From Azonexaceae bacterium (GTDB lineage: Bacteria; Pseudomonadota; Gammaproteobacteria; Burkholderiales; Rhodocyclaceae): a DNA stretch of 14,528 nt. The stretch is taken from assembly GCA_009469685.1 (NCBI GenBank), contig SSTA01000163.1:1-14528 (forward strand). The letters run 5' to 3'. Made by a program: the position numbers and the translations under genes. A model generated the notes under the pieces. It did no database searches and was not told the origin of the DNA. It saw only the letters and a list, made by a program, of their open reading frames with translations. Below are positions 1-7,674 of the stretch, piece after piece (position 1 is the stretch's first letter; the number at the start of each line of letters is the position of its first letter).

Positions 1-1
1 C

Positions 2-724
2 AAGCAACGGGTTGCCCACCTGATCAAATCCAACGGCTGGCCCATGGTGCTCAACTGCGTCATCCACCGCATGAACATCGATTACATCGGCCAGATCATC
101 GAGATGGCGGTGGAACTGGGCGCGGAGTATCTGGAGCTGGCCAACAGCCAGTACTACTCCTGGGCCGAGGTGAATCGCGACCACCTGCTTCCTTCTAGGG
201 AACAGCTGGAAAACGCAGAGCGGATCACCAACGAATACCGAGCGAAGCTGGGCGACAAGATCCGCATCTTCTTCGTCGTCCCCGATTATTACGAAACCCG
301 CCCCAAGAAGTGCATGAACGGGTGGGGCAGCGTCTTCCTCACCGTCACCCCGGACGGCACCGCCGTCCCCTGCCACACCGCCGCCATGTTGCCCGGACTT
401 GAGTTCCCCAATGTACGCCACATGGGCATCCGGGAAATCTGGTACGAATCGGAGGGCTTCAACCGCTATCGCGGCACCGGTTGGATGAAGGAACCTTGCC
501 AAAGCTGCCCGGAAAAGGAAAAGGACCTGGGCGGCTGCCGCTGCCAGGCCTACATGCTTTCCCAGGACCCCAACGCCGCCGACCCGGTGTGCAGCAAATC
601 TCCCCATCACGCGGTCATCGAGGCGGCAGTCGCCCGCGCCCAGCTTCCCGATGCCGAACGCCTCGCGCACCCCCTGGTCTTCCGGGATCCGAAGGAATCG
701 CGGCGGCTGTCGGCAGTCGAGTAG
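2..724 (+). CDS. pqqE: PqqE, PqqA peptide cyclase (radical SAM/SPASM), 3' part
   Basis: PqqE is the radical-SAM enzyme that makes the first Glu-Tyr carbon-carbon cross-link in the PqqA peptide during pyrroloquinoline quinone (PQQ) synthesis in the cytoplasm. The gene is cut by the left edge. The frame is open from base 2 and gives 240 residues of a protein usually about 380 long, so the N-terminal radical-SAM CxxxCxxC motif lies outside the window. Visible are the end of the barrel (PMVLNCVIHRMNID) and a complete SPASM domain. Its cysteines, in fragment numbering, are C104 (KKCMNGWG), C124 (PCH), C166 and C169 (PCQSC), C179 and C181 (GCRC) and C197. Asp175 in EKDLGG matches the aspartate that ligates an auxiliary cluster in characterised PqqE. 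The stop is TAG. The following gene converges on it. A pqqABCD cluster would be expected to the left but cannot be seen. The family call is near certain. Confidence 0.95.
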   Translation, partial: KQRVAHLIKSNGWPMVLNCVIHRMNIDYIGQIIEMAVELGAEYLELANSQYYSWAEVNRDHLLPSREQLENAERITNEYRAKLGDKIRIFFVVPDYYETRPKKCMNGWGSVFLTVTPDGTAVPCHTAAMLPGLEFPNVRHMGIREIWYESEGFNRYRGTGWMKEPCQSCPEKEKDLGGCRCQAYMLSQDPNAADPVCSKSPHHAVIEAAVARAQLPDAERLAHPLVFRDPKESRRLSAVE

Positions 725-730
725 GGCGGC

Positions 731-747
731 GCGGGAGATTCTCCCGC
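731..747. terminator. GC-rich hairpin between convergent genes, weak terminator candidate
   Basis: GCGGGAG (731-737) and CTCCCGC (741-747) form a perfect 7-bp stem around ATT. It lies 6 bases after the pqqE stop and about 31 bases beyond the stop of the converging minus-strand gene, so it could act on both transcripts. Neither side has a T-tract, so intrinsic termination would be weak. It may instead stabilise the 3' ends of the messages. Confidence 0.35.
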
Positions 748-778
748 CGGGCGACGCGGCCCTGGGGCGGAGCAACCG

Positions 779-2401
779 TCAGAGAGCGGTCGGGAATCGC
801 TTGCCCGCGCTCCGCAGCACTTGTTCCGCCGCCTTCACTCCCCGGTACTGCGCCTCCTCGAAAAGCGAAAATCCCGACAGGTCGGCGTGGGCGAGCTTGA
901 TCCGTGGCGACGACCATGCGGCAAGCGCTTGGCGGCCGGCACCCCATAGCGAACCCGGAATCGGCCGACGCATGGCGTGACCGTGGCGAAAGACGTCGAG
1001 GCGGGTGACGTGGCGCCGCAGGTCCGGATGCACTCGTTCCAGCTCGCCCAGGATGCCTTCGGCCCAAGTCTCGCGGGGGGTTTCCAGCAGACGTCGGCGG
1101 GCCTCCGCGGGCGCCTCGTCGCTGAAGGCGCGGTAATAGGTGAAGACGGTCCCCGGCAGGCGGCGCCGGATCAACTGGTGGGTGGCGACCACGTAGCCCA
1201 GCCCCTGGCCTTCGTAGAGGACATTGTCCCAGGCGGGGGGCGCGCCCCGGCGTTCTTCCGGGAAATCGGCGAGGTGCAGATTGGCAACCAGCCACGGGGC
1301 ATAGTCGCCAGCGAGGGCCGCTGCCCGCGGCCCCGCGGGCATGGCGTTCCACACCCGGGGCAGGAGGAAGACCGGCGCGGCCCAGATCAACTGACGGGCA
1401 AGGTAGCGGCAGCTGCGGTTTTCCGCCGGCAGCCAGCAGTCGATCTCGACTTCGTGACGACCCTCCCGCACCCGCCACACCAGGGCTCCGGTGGCGATGC
1501 GCCCCGCCGCCCGGCGCGCCAGTCCTCGCACGAGCCAGCCGTTGCCGTCGGGCGCGGTGAGGACGCTGTCGCCGGCGGCATTGGCCGCCTGCCCATTGCG
1601 GCAGGCGAAATAATGGAGGCCGGCCCAGGCCGAGGTCTGATCCGCGCGCAGGCCGTAATCGTCGCGGCAGGCGTAATCGGCCAGCCAGCGCAGGGTGGGG
1701 GCGGTGAATCCCTGCTCCTCGAGCCACCGGCCGAAGGAAATGCGATCCAGGGCAAGCCAGCGGGGATCGCGGCTGGAAAGCTCCATGGGGATGGCGAAGG
1801 CCCGCCGCCCATCTTGGCCGCAGGCGGCCTTCAGCCCCTCCATGGTTTCCTGAAAGCGCCGTTGCTGAGCCCGCTCGTCGGCATCGACGCCGATACGGGG
1901 CAGCAAACCGTCTTCCCAAAGACCGTTGCGGAATACGCGCTCCTGGGGCGTGGCGCACAGGCGGTTCTCATCGTAGAGCGGCCGCTCCGCGTCCGGGTCG
2001 CCGGTCAGGGTCCCGATTTCAGCCAGGAGTTCGCGTACCGCCCGGGATTCCCGGGTGGGCAGCGGGAGGTAGTGGGCGCCCCAGGGATACGCCACCAGGG
2101 GACTCGCCCCGCTGCGCGAGTTCCCGCCGGTCTCCGCTTCCATCTCGAGGACCAGGAAATCCTCCGACCCCGCCTTGGCTAGCCTCCAGGCGGCGGCCAG
2201 GCCGGAAACGCCCCCTCCCGCAATGACGACTTCGGCCTTGCGCGTCTCCTCGGGCTCGGGGAAATTTCCGTCTCGGAGCCGATGCCCGAGCGCGTGAGAC
2301 ATGCCCAGCAACTCCCCCGGCGGCAGAGGCATCTGGGCGGGGGCACAGCCGGCTACGGCGACGGCGCCCAGGGTGCGGAGGAAGTCCCGGCGGTCAGGCA
2401 A
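779..2401 (-). CDS. FAD-dependent oxidoreductase with Tat lipoprotein-type signal
   Basis: This is a flavoprotein of the amine oxidase/phytoene desaturase-like superfamily; its substrate is not recognisable. The chosen start is TTG at 2401, giving 540 residues. The protein then opens with a twin-arginine signal, RRDFLR at residues 4-9, a short hydrophobic stretch and a lipobox, VAGC, with Cys19. This predicts folded export through Tat and lipid anchoring. An ADP-binding Rossmann fold follows: GGGVSG at 62-67, a ribose-binding acid near E86, and GG at 92-93. The C-terminus has the family-type FAD closing segment (HADLSGFSLFEEA), with HAD where AGD is common. The frame stays open upstream to 2653, but that part lies inside ftsX and reads as low-complexity shadow sequence. 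The TTG overlaps the ftsX stop by 8 bases, has no clear ribosome-binding site, and so suggests coupled translation. The superfamily is certain; the export prediction rests on the TTG start. Confidence 0.85.
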   Translation of the reverse strand: MPDRRDFLRTLGAVAVAGCAPAQMPLPPGELLGMSHALGHRLRDGNFPEPEETRKAEVVIAGGGVSGLAAAWRLAKAGSEDFLVLEMEAETGGNSRSGASPLVAYPWGAHYLPLPTRESRAVRELLAEIGTLTGDPDAERPLYDENRLCATPQERVFRNGLWEDGLLPRIGVDADERAQQRRFQETMEGLKAACGQDGRRAFAIPMELSSRDPRWLALDRISFGRWLEEQGFTAPTLRWLADYACRDDYGLRADQTSAWAGLHYFACRNGQAANAAGDSVLTAPDGNGWLVRGLARRAAGRIATGALVWRVREGRHEVEIDCWLPAENRSCRYLARQLIWAAPVFLLPRVWNAMPAGPRAAALAGDYAPWLVANLHLADFPEERRGAPPAWDNVLYEGQGLGYVVATHQLIRRRLPGTVFTYYRAFSDEAPAEARRRLLETPRETWAEGILGELERVHPDLRRHVTRLDVFRHGHAMRRPIPGSLWGAGRQALAAWSSPRIKLAHADLSGFSLFEEAQYRGVKAAEQVLRSAGKRFPTAL

Positions 2402-3296
2402 ACCGACGCAGGGAGAGGGTGACCGAGAGCTGGGCGCCGAGCCACCCGAGACCCGCTCCGGCAGCGGCGAGGGCTCCGGCGGCGAGCGCTCCGGGTCCCC
2501 GCAGGGCGAAGGTGCCACCGTACAAGGCAGCCAGCTCCGCCACCGGCGTCGCCAGCAAGCCCAGCCCACCGGCGACCAGAGCGTAGGCGAAGACCCCGCC
2601 CAGCAGTCCCTGGAGGGCGCCAAAATACTGGAAGGGCCGCCGAATGAAGGCATCGGTGGCCCCGATCAGGCGGGCCACCTCGATCTCCGCTGCCTGGGAG
2701 AGCACCTGGAGCCGGATGGTATTGAAGGTCACCGCCACCAAGCCGGCGGCAAAAATGGCGGCAAGCAACGAGACCGCCAGGCGTCCGAGGCGCAGGAAGG
2801 CATCGAAACGTCGTATCCAGGCGGAATCGAGCTGGACGTGGGCTACCCGGGGCCAGCCGGTGAAGGTTTGACGCAGCGCTTCAAGAGCCTCCGGCGCAGC
2901 GCCTTCGGGTTCGACTACGAAGGCGTCTGGGAGCGGATTGCGCGGGAGGCTGGCGACGATCTCGGCCATTCCTTCACTGGCTTGCAAACGCTTGAGCGCC
3001 TCTTCGCGGGGAACGAAACGCCAGGTGCCCGGCACCTCCCGGCGCAGCCGCGACTCGATTTCGGCGAGATCCTTGCGGCTGGCGTCGAGGGCCATGAAGA
3101 CGCTGATCTGCTGGGCTCCGGCTGCGTTTCGGCCAACGTCGCGCAAATTGTCCAGAAGGACGAACCCCGCCGCCGGCAGGGTCAGGGCGATACCGATGGC
3201 CAGCAAGGAAAGCAGCGTGCTGAGGGGCGCTGCGACCAAGCGGCGGATGGCGCTCGCCAAGGCAGCGCGGTGCTGGGACAGCCAGGGTCCGATCAC
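2394..3296 (-). CDS. ftsX: Cell division protein FtsX (FtsEX transmembrane subunit)
   Basis: FtsX is the inner-membrane part of FtsEX, which uses ATP hydrolysis by FtsE to activate periplasmic peptidoglycan hydrolases at the division septum. From the GTG at 3296 the protein has 300 residues, normal for betaproteobacteria. The layout is a short cytoplasmic N-terminus, a transmembrane segment around 24-47 (ending LTLPAAGFVLL), a periplasmic domain of roughly 110 residues, and then three more hydrophobic segments (LAVSLLAAIFAAGLVAV; the GALQGLLGGVFAYALVAGG region; the LAAGALAAAGAGLGWLG region). GTG is preferred over a 19-residue longer frame because it sits in a GTGA overlap with the ftsE stop and has a GGGAGG site 8 bases upstream; the extension lies inside ftsE. 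The downstream FAD oxidoreductase gene overlaps its end. Confidence 0.95.
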   Translation of the reverse strand: MIGPWLSQHRAALASAIRRLVAAPLSTLLSLLAIGIALTLPAAGFVLLDNLRDVGRNAAGAQQISVFMALDASRKDLAEIESRLRREVPGTWRFVPREEALKRLQASEGMAEIVASLPRNPLPDAFVVEPEGAAPEALEALRQTFTGWPRVAHVQLDSAWIRRFDAFLRLGRLAVSLLAAIFAAGLVAVTFNTIRLQVLSQAAEIEVARLIGATDAFIRRPFQYFGALQGLLGGVFAYALVAGGLGLLATPVAELAALYGGTFALRGPGALAAGALAAAGAGLGWLGAQLSVTLSLRRFA

Positions 3297-3946
3297 GGAA
3301 CAAGCCTCCCGTGATCGAGGCGCAGCACATGGGGCCGGTAGCGCTCTATCCACTGCGGGTCGTGGGTGGCGACGACGACGGTGACGCCGACCTGATGGAA
3401 GGATTCGAAAATCTCCAGGACTTCGAGGGCGGACTGGGCATCGAGATTTCCCGTGGGCTCATCGGCCAGCAGGATGGTCGGCCGATTGACCACCGCCCGG
3501 GCAATCGCCAGGCGCTGCTGCTCGCCGCCGGAGAGGGCTATGGGACGGGCCTTTTCGCGTTCGAGCAGGCCGACCTTGTCGAGGGCGGCCTGGGCGCGAC
3601 GCACCGCTTCGCGGCGCGGCAGCCCGACGATCTCCAGGGGCAGGAGGACGTTGTCGAGAACTGTGCGGTCGAAGAGGAGTTTCTGGTCCTGGAAAACCAG
3701 TCCGAAGTGGCGGCGCAAATACGGCAGGGCCGCCTTGCGCAGGGCCGCCAGATTCTGTCCGTTGACCACCAGGCTGCCGGAGGTGGGACGTTCGATGGCC
3801 GCAACGAGTTTGACCAGGGTCGATTTCCCTGCCCCGGAGTGACCGGTGATGAACACCATTTCCCCGGCGGAGACCTCGAAGCCGACGTCCCGCAAGGCCT
3901 CATGGCCGCCCGGATAGCGTTTGGTGAGGCCGGAAGCGGCGATCAT
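3293..3946 (-). CDS. ftsE: Cell division ATP-binding protein FtsE
   Basis: FtsE is the cytoplasmic ATPase of FtsEX and couples the division machinery to septal peptidoglycan hydrolysis. The protein has 217 residues, typical of the family, with all ABC motifs: Walker A GHSGAGKST at 35-43, Q-loop Gln86 in FQDQKLL, signature LSGGEQQR at 138-145, Walker B ILLADEP at 158-164 followed by TGNLD, and the switch His195 in ATHD. The start used is ATG at 3946, whose A is also the last base of the ftsY TGA. A GTG one codon earlier (3949) would overlap ftsY by four bases and add one Met; the sequence does not separate the two. The 3' end overlaps ftsX by GTGA. Identity and operon membership are secure. 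Confidence 0.96.
   Translation of the reverse strand: MIAASGLTKRYPGGHEALRDVGFEVSAGEMVFITGHSGAGKSTLVKLVAAIERPTSGSLVVNGQNLAALRKAALPYLRRHFGLVFQDQKLLFDRTVLDNVLLPLEIVGLPRREAVRRAQAALDKVGLLEREKARPIALSGGEQQRLAIARAVVNRPTILLADEPTGNLDAQSALEVLEIFESFHQVGVTVVVATHDPQWIERYRPHVLRLDHGRLVP
3305..3310 (-). promoter_or_regulatory. Ribosome-binding site that decides the ftsX GTG start
   Basis: On the minus strand GGGAGG lies within the last codons of ftsE, 8 bases before the GTG at 3296. It is the strongest Shine-Dalgarno match in the fts operon and supports the GTG start over the longer reading. Confidence 0.75.
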
Positions 3947-4908
3947 CACTCAAAGAGAGCGTCGACGAATTCCCGGGCGGCGAAGGGGCGCAGATCGTCG
4001 ATCCCTTCGCCGACGCCGATGAAGCGTACCGGTTTGGGGCACTGGCGGGCGATGGCGGCGAGCACGCCACCCTTGGCCGTGCCGTCGAGTTTGGTCACCA
4101 CCAGGCCGGTGATCGCGACGGCCTTGTCGAAGGCCCTGACCTGGGCCAAGGCGTTCTGACCGATGTTGGCGTCGAGGACCAGCAGCGTCTCGTGGGGACC
4201 GTCGGGTTCGACCTTCTTGATCACCCGCCGGACCTTGGCGATTTCTTCCATCAGGTGCAATTGGGTGGGCAGGCGGCCGGCGGTATCGGCGAGGACCACG
4301 TCAATACCACGCGCCTTGGCGGCGGCGATGGCATCGAAGATCACCGCTGCCGGGTCGCCGCCTTCCTGAGCGATGACCGTGACGCCATTGCGCTCGCCCC
4401 AGGTCTGCAATTGCTCCCGGGCCGCGGCCCTGAAGGTATCGCCGGCGGCAAGCAGGACGCTCTTGCCCTGGCCCTGGAAATACTTGGCCAGCTTGCCGAT
4501 CGAAGTGGTCTTCCCCGCCCCGTTCACTCCGGCGATCATGATGACGAAGGGTTTTTGGCCCCCCAAGACCAGCGGCGCCTCCAGCGGAGCCAGGGTTTCG
4601 GTCAGGGCGTCGGCCAGGGCCTCCTGGATTGCCGCCGGAGTGTCGAGCTTGGCGCGCTTGGCGCGGGCCTTGAGTTCGGCCAACAGGTGCCCGGTGGCCT
4701 CGATGCCGACATCCGAAGTGAGCAGCAGGGTTTCCAGCTCCTCCAGAAGTTCGTCGTCGACCTTGCCCCGGGAGAATAGGGATTTGAGCTTGCCTCCCCA
4801 CTGGGCGCGGGTCTTGGACAGACCTCGGAATAGGCGCTCGCGCCAGCTGGGAGTGGCCTCGGCGGCCGATACGGCTTGGTCGCCGGACTTCTTGAAGAAA
4901 CTGAACAT
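3946..4908 (-). CDS. ftsY: Signal recognition particle receptor FtsY
   Basis: FtsY is the SRP receptor GTPase. It docks Ffh-bound ribosomes at the membrane so that inner-membrane proteins are inserted during translation. The start at MFSFFKKSG gives 320 residues; an upstream in-frame GTG would add 11 residues of no family character. The N-terminal A domain is short, a basic amphipathic start followed by a modest charged region, as in compact FtsY forms, rather than the long acidic domain of E. coli. The NG GTPase domain is complete: P-loop GVNGAGKTTS at 127-136, DTFRAA at 157-162, DTAGR at 208-212, TKLDGTAKGG from 272, and GVGEGIDDL near 298-306. It is the first gene of the ftsY-ftsE-ftsX operon and diverges from the M16 peptidase gene across 99 bases. 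Confidence 0.97.
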   Translation of the reverse strand: MFSFFKKSGDQAVSAAEATPSWRERLFRGLSKTRAQWGGKLKSLFSRGKVDDELLEELETLLLTSDVGIEATGHLLAELKARAKRAKLDTPAAIQEALADALTETLAPLEAPLVLGGQKPFVIMIAGVNGAGKTTSIGKLAKYFQGQGKSVLLAAGDTFRAAAREQLQTWGERNGVTVIAQEGGDPAAVIFDAIAAAKARGIDVVLADTAGRLPTQLHLMEEIAKVRRVIKKVEPDGPHETLLVLDANIGQNALAQVRAFDKAVAITGLVVTKLDGTAKGGVLAAIARQCPKPVRFIGVGEGIDDLRPFAAREFVDALFE

Positions 4909-5007
4909 GGAGATCGCGGTCTGAAGCGCTACTGACAGCACGCCGGCAAGCCATTAAGATGCCGCACGCAAACGGTATGCGATTCTAGCAGAAAGCCCTC
5001 CCGCCCC
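4909..5007. promoter_or_regulatory. Divergent ftsY / M16 peptidase intergenic region with candidate ftsY promoter
   Basis: These 99 bases separate two divergent operons and should hold both promoters. On the minus strand, TAGAAT at 4982-4987 is preceded by TGC (4988-4990), giving an extended -10 element (TGCTAGAAT) about 75 bases before the ftsY start. No good -35 is seen 16-18 bases upstream of it. I found no convincing plus-strand promoter for the peptidase gene. Assignment is by eye only. Confidence 0.35.
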
Positions 5008-6366
5008 ATGGAAATGCGCACTCTACTTCCCGCCCTGCTCCTGCCTTGTCTGGTCGCCACGGCCCAGGCCAATCCCTTCGAGACCACCCTCAAGAACGGC
5101 CTGCGCATCATCGTCAAGGAGGATCATCGCGCTCCCACGGCGGTGCAGATGGTCTGGTACCGGGTCGGCAGCATCGACGAGGTCGACGGTAATTCCGGCG
5201 TTGCCCACGTCCTCGAACACATGATGTTCAAGGGCACGCCCAAAGTCGGCCCCGGGGAGTTCAACCGCCTGGTCGCCGCAGCGGGAGGACGCGACAACGC
5301 CTTTACCAGCCGCGATTACACCGCGTACTTCCAGCAGGTGCCCAAGGAAAAGCTGCCCGAAATGATGCAGCTCGAAGCTGATCGCATGCGCCATTTGAAC
5401 GTCGACCCCAAGGAATTCGCCCAGGAAATCAAGGTGGTCATGGAAGAACGGCGCATGCGCACCGACGACAACCCCCAAGCCAAGCTCTTCGAGCAGATGA
5501 ATGCGGTGGCCTTCCAGGCCCACCCTTACCGGCGGCCGATCATCGGCTGGATGAGCGACCTGGAGACGATGACCGCCGCCGACGCGCGCACCTGGTACGA
5601 CACCTGGTACGTCCCCAACAACGCCACCTTGGTGATCGCCGGCGATGTGGACCATCAAGAGGTCTTCGCCCAGGCTGAGAAATTCTACGGCCCCTTGGAG
5701 GGGCGTCCGCTTCCCGTTCGCCGGCCACAGACCGAGCCGATCCAGGAAGGCATCCGCCACCTGACGGTCAAGGCCCCCGCCGAACTTCCGGTCCTCCTGA
5801 TGGGTTACAAGGCGCCGGTCCTGCGCGACGTGGCGAAGGACAGCGACCCCTACGCTCTGGAGATGCTGGGCGCCGTCCTCGATGGCCACGCTGCCGCCCG
5901 CTTCGGCAAGAAGCTGGTACGTGAAGACAAGGTCGCAGTCGCGGCCGGGGTCGAGTACGACAGCAGTGCCCGCGGACCAGGTATGTTCTATCTCCACGCC
6001 AGCCCTTCGGAAGGGCGCACCGTCGCCGATGTCGAAGCCGCCCTTAGGGCCGAGATCGCCCGCATCCAGAAAGACGGCGTCGACGAGGCCGAATTGAAGC
6101 GCGCCCGCGCCCAACTGGTGGCCGGCCAGACCTACAAGCTCGATTCGATGTTCGCCCAGGCCATGGAAATCGGCCAGATCGAATCGGCAGACTTGTCGTA
6201 CCGGGATCTCGGCAAGATCCTCGAGCGCTTGCAGCAGGTCACTGCGGCGGAAATCCAAGCGGTGGCCAAGAAATATTTCAGCGACGAAAGCCTGACGGTC
6301 GGCATCCTCGACCCCCAGCCCTTGGACGGCAAGCCCCGTCGACCCGCCGCCGCCACCCGCCACTGA
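5008..6366 (+). CDS. M16B zinc metallopeptidase, catalytic subunit, secreted
   Basis: This is a predicted zinc endopeptidase of family M16 (pitrilysin/processing peptidase type), 452 residues. Residues 1 to about 21 (MEMRTLL...ATAQA) look like a Sec signal peptide, so it likely works in the periplasm. The inverted zinc motif is intact: H67-V-L-E70-H71 in GVAHVLEHMMFKG, with the third ligand in VMEERRMR near E146-147, the expected distance away. The C-terminal M16 domain is present, but the glycine-rich loop and the RGYAY-type substrate motif are degenerate (GHAAARFGKKLVREDKVAVAAG). The next gene has the reverse pattern, so the two probably form a heterodimer. ATG at 5008 is used; ATG at 5014 is an alternative. 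It leads the operon with the second subunit, rsmD, coaD and ferredoxin. Physiological substrate unknown. Confidence 0.92.
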   Translation: MEMRTLLPALLLPCLVATAQANPFETTLKNGLRIIVKEDHRAPTAVQMVWYRVGSIDEVDGNSGVAHVLEHMMFKGTPKVGPGEFNRLVAAAGGRDNAFTSRDYTAYFQQVPKEKLPEMMQLEADRMRHLNVDPKEFAQEIKVVMEERRMRTDDNPQAKLFEQMNAVAFQAHPYRRPIIGWMSDLETMTAADARTWYDTWYVPNNATLVIAGDVDHQEVFAQAEKFYGPLEGRPLPVRRPQTEPIQEGIRHLTVKAPAELPVLLMGYKAPVLRDVAKDSDPYALEMLGAVLDGHAAARFGKKLVREDKVAVAAGVEYDSSARGPGMFYLHASPSEGRTVADVEAALRAEIARIQKDGVDEAELKRARAQLVAGQTYKLDSMFAQAMEIGQIESADLSYRDLGKILERLQQVTAAEIQAVAKKYFSDESLTVGILDPQPLDGKPRRPAAATRH

Positions 6367-6375
6367 GAACGCCCC

Positions 6376-7674
6376 ATGAAACGCCTCCTCCTCGCCCTCG
6401 CGACCCTCTACGCCCTTCTCATCGCACCGCTGGCCGAAGCCGGCGTGCGCATCGAGCACTGGATCTCGCCCTCCGGCGCCCGAGTCTATTTCGTCGAAAG
6501 CCGCGGCTTGCCTATCCTCGATGTCCAGGTCGATTTCGCCGCCGGGTCCATGTTCGACCCCGAGGGGAAATCGGGGACCGCGGGCCTCACGCGCACCCTG
6601 CTCGATCTGGGGGCCGGAAATCTGGACGAGAATGCCATTGCCGACCGCCTCGCCGACGTGGGCGCCATCCTCTCCGGTGGCGCAGACACCGACCGCGCCT
6701 CGGTGGCTCTGCGCACCCTGGTATCCCCGGACAAGCGCGACCCCGCACTGGACATCCTGCGTACCGTGCTTGCCTCGCCCCGTTACGACGCCACCGTCTT
6801 CGAGCGGGAAAAAGCGCGCGCCGTAGCCGGCCTGAAGGACGCCCTCACCCGGCCGGACGCCATTTCCGGACGCGCCTTCTGGCAGGCCCTCTATCCCAAG
6901 CACCCCTACGGCCGCCAATCGACCCCGGAATCCGTCGCAGCGCTTACCCGGGAAGAATTGCTCGCCTTTTACCGTAGCCATTATGTTGCCCGCAACGCCA
7001 CCGTGACCCTGGTGGGCAGCATTGCCCGCGGCGACGCGGAGCGCATCGCCGAATCCCTGGTTGCCGGACTCCCGGCGGGCGCTCCGGCGGCGCTACCGCC
7101 CGCACCCGGATTGCCCAAAGGCGAAACGCGCGCCCTTGCCCATCCAGCGACCCAGTCCCATATCACCATCGGTCTGCCTGCCGTCGAACGCGGCAATCCC
7201 GATTTCTTTCCGCTGCTGGTCGGCAACTACACCCTGGGCGGGGGCGGTTTCGTCTCCCGGCTGATGAAGGAGGTCCGCGACAAGCGCGGTTACGCCTATA
7301 GCGTCTACAGCTATTTTGCCCCGCTTCGCCAGTCCGGCCCCTTCCAGATCGGGCTCCAGACCAAGCGCTCCCAGGCCAAGGAGGCGCTGTCGGTCGCACT
7401 GGATGTGCTCAAGGCGTTTCTCGCCGAAGGCCCGACCGCGGACGAACTGGCCGCGGCCAAAGCCAATCTCACCGGCAGCTTTCCCCTGCGCCTGGACAGC
7501 AACAAGAAGATTCTCGAGAACGTCGCCAATATCGGCTTCTACGGGCTGCCCCTGGACTACCTGGACCGCTACCAGGAGAAGATCCAGGCGGTCACGGCCG
7601 ACGACGTGCGGCGGGCCTTTGCCAAGACTGTTCGCCCGGATCATCTGGTGACGGTGACGGTGGCCGCCGATTGA
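6376..7674 (+). CDS. M16B peptidase-like protein, non-catalytic partner subunit
   Basis: This is a 432-residue M16 family protein with an N-terminal signal peptide (MKRLLLALATLYALLIAPLAEA). The zinc site is lost. Aligned on the preceding SG[VT]A, the HxxEH of the catalytic partner becomes G70-L-T-R73-T74, so all three motif positions are replaced. It keeps the substrate-side features: the glycine-rich loop GGGGFVSRL and R-G-Y-A-Y-S near residues 285-310. Known M16B heterodimers pair one subunit with the zinc site and another with this loop, so this one probably provides substrate binding for the preceding gene product. It begins 9 bases after the upstream stop, and its own stop overlaps the rsmD start by TTGA. 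The family call is firm; heterodimer formation is inferred. Confidence 0.9.
   Translation: MKRLLLALATLYALLIAPLAEAGVRIEHWISPSGARVYFVESRGLPILDVQVDFAAGSMFDPEGKSGTAGLTRTLLDLGAGNLDENAIADRLADVGAILSGGADTDRASVALRTLVSPDKRDPALDILRTVLASPRYDATVFEREKARAVAGLKDALTRPDAISGRAFWQALYPKHPYGRQSTPESVAALTREELLAFYRSHYVARNATVTLVGSIARGDAERIAESLVAGLPAGAPAALPPAPGLPKGETRALAHPATQSHITIGLPAVERGNPDFFPLLVGNYTLGGGGFVSRLMKEVRDKRGYAYSVYSYFAPLRQSGPFQIGLQTKRSQAKEALSVALDVLKAFLAEGPTADELAAAKANLTGSFPLRLDSNKKILENVANIGFYGLPLDYLDRYQEKIQAVTADDVRRAFAKTVRPDHLVTVTVAAD

Noticed and set aside
977..2182. 401-codon plus-strand open frame antisense to the FAD oxidoreductase
   Set aside because: The minus strand encodes a coherent flavoprotein with FAD-binding motifs; this frame is a compositional shadow.
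2402..2653. Longer N-terminus for the FAD oxidoreductase from a start at 2653
   Set aside because: The extra 84 residues lie within ftsX, look like shadow sequence (Ser/Pro/Trp/Arg-rich), and would place the Tat signal internally.
5023..6981. 652-codon minus-strand open frame antisense to both M16 genes
   Set aside because: It spans two genes with clear M16 motifs on the other strand, and its product is Gly/Val/Asp-rich without domain structure.
5008..7674. The M16 pair as PqqF/PqqG proteases processing PqqA, suggested by nearby pqqE
   Set aside because: Both proteins have signal peptides while PqqA is cytoplasmic, the pair is on the far side of the fts operon, and it is in an operon with rsmD-coaD as in genomes where it forms a housekeeping neighbourhood. 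Not excluded, but unsupported.
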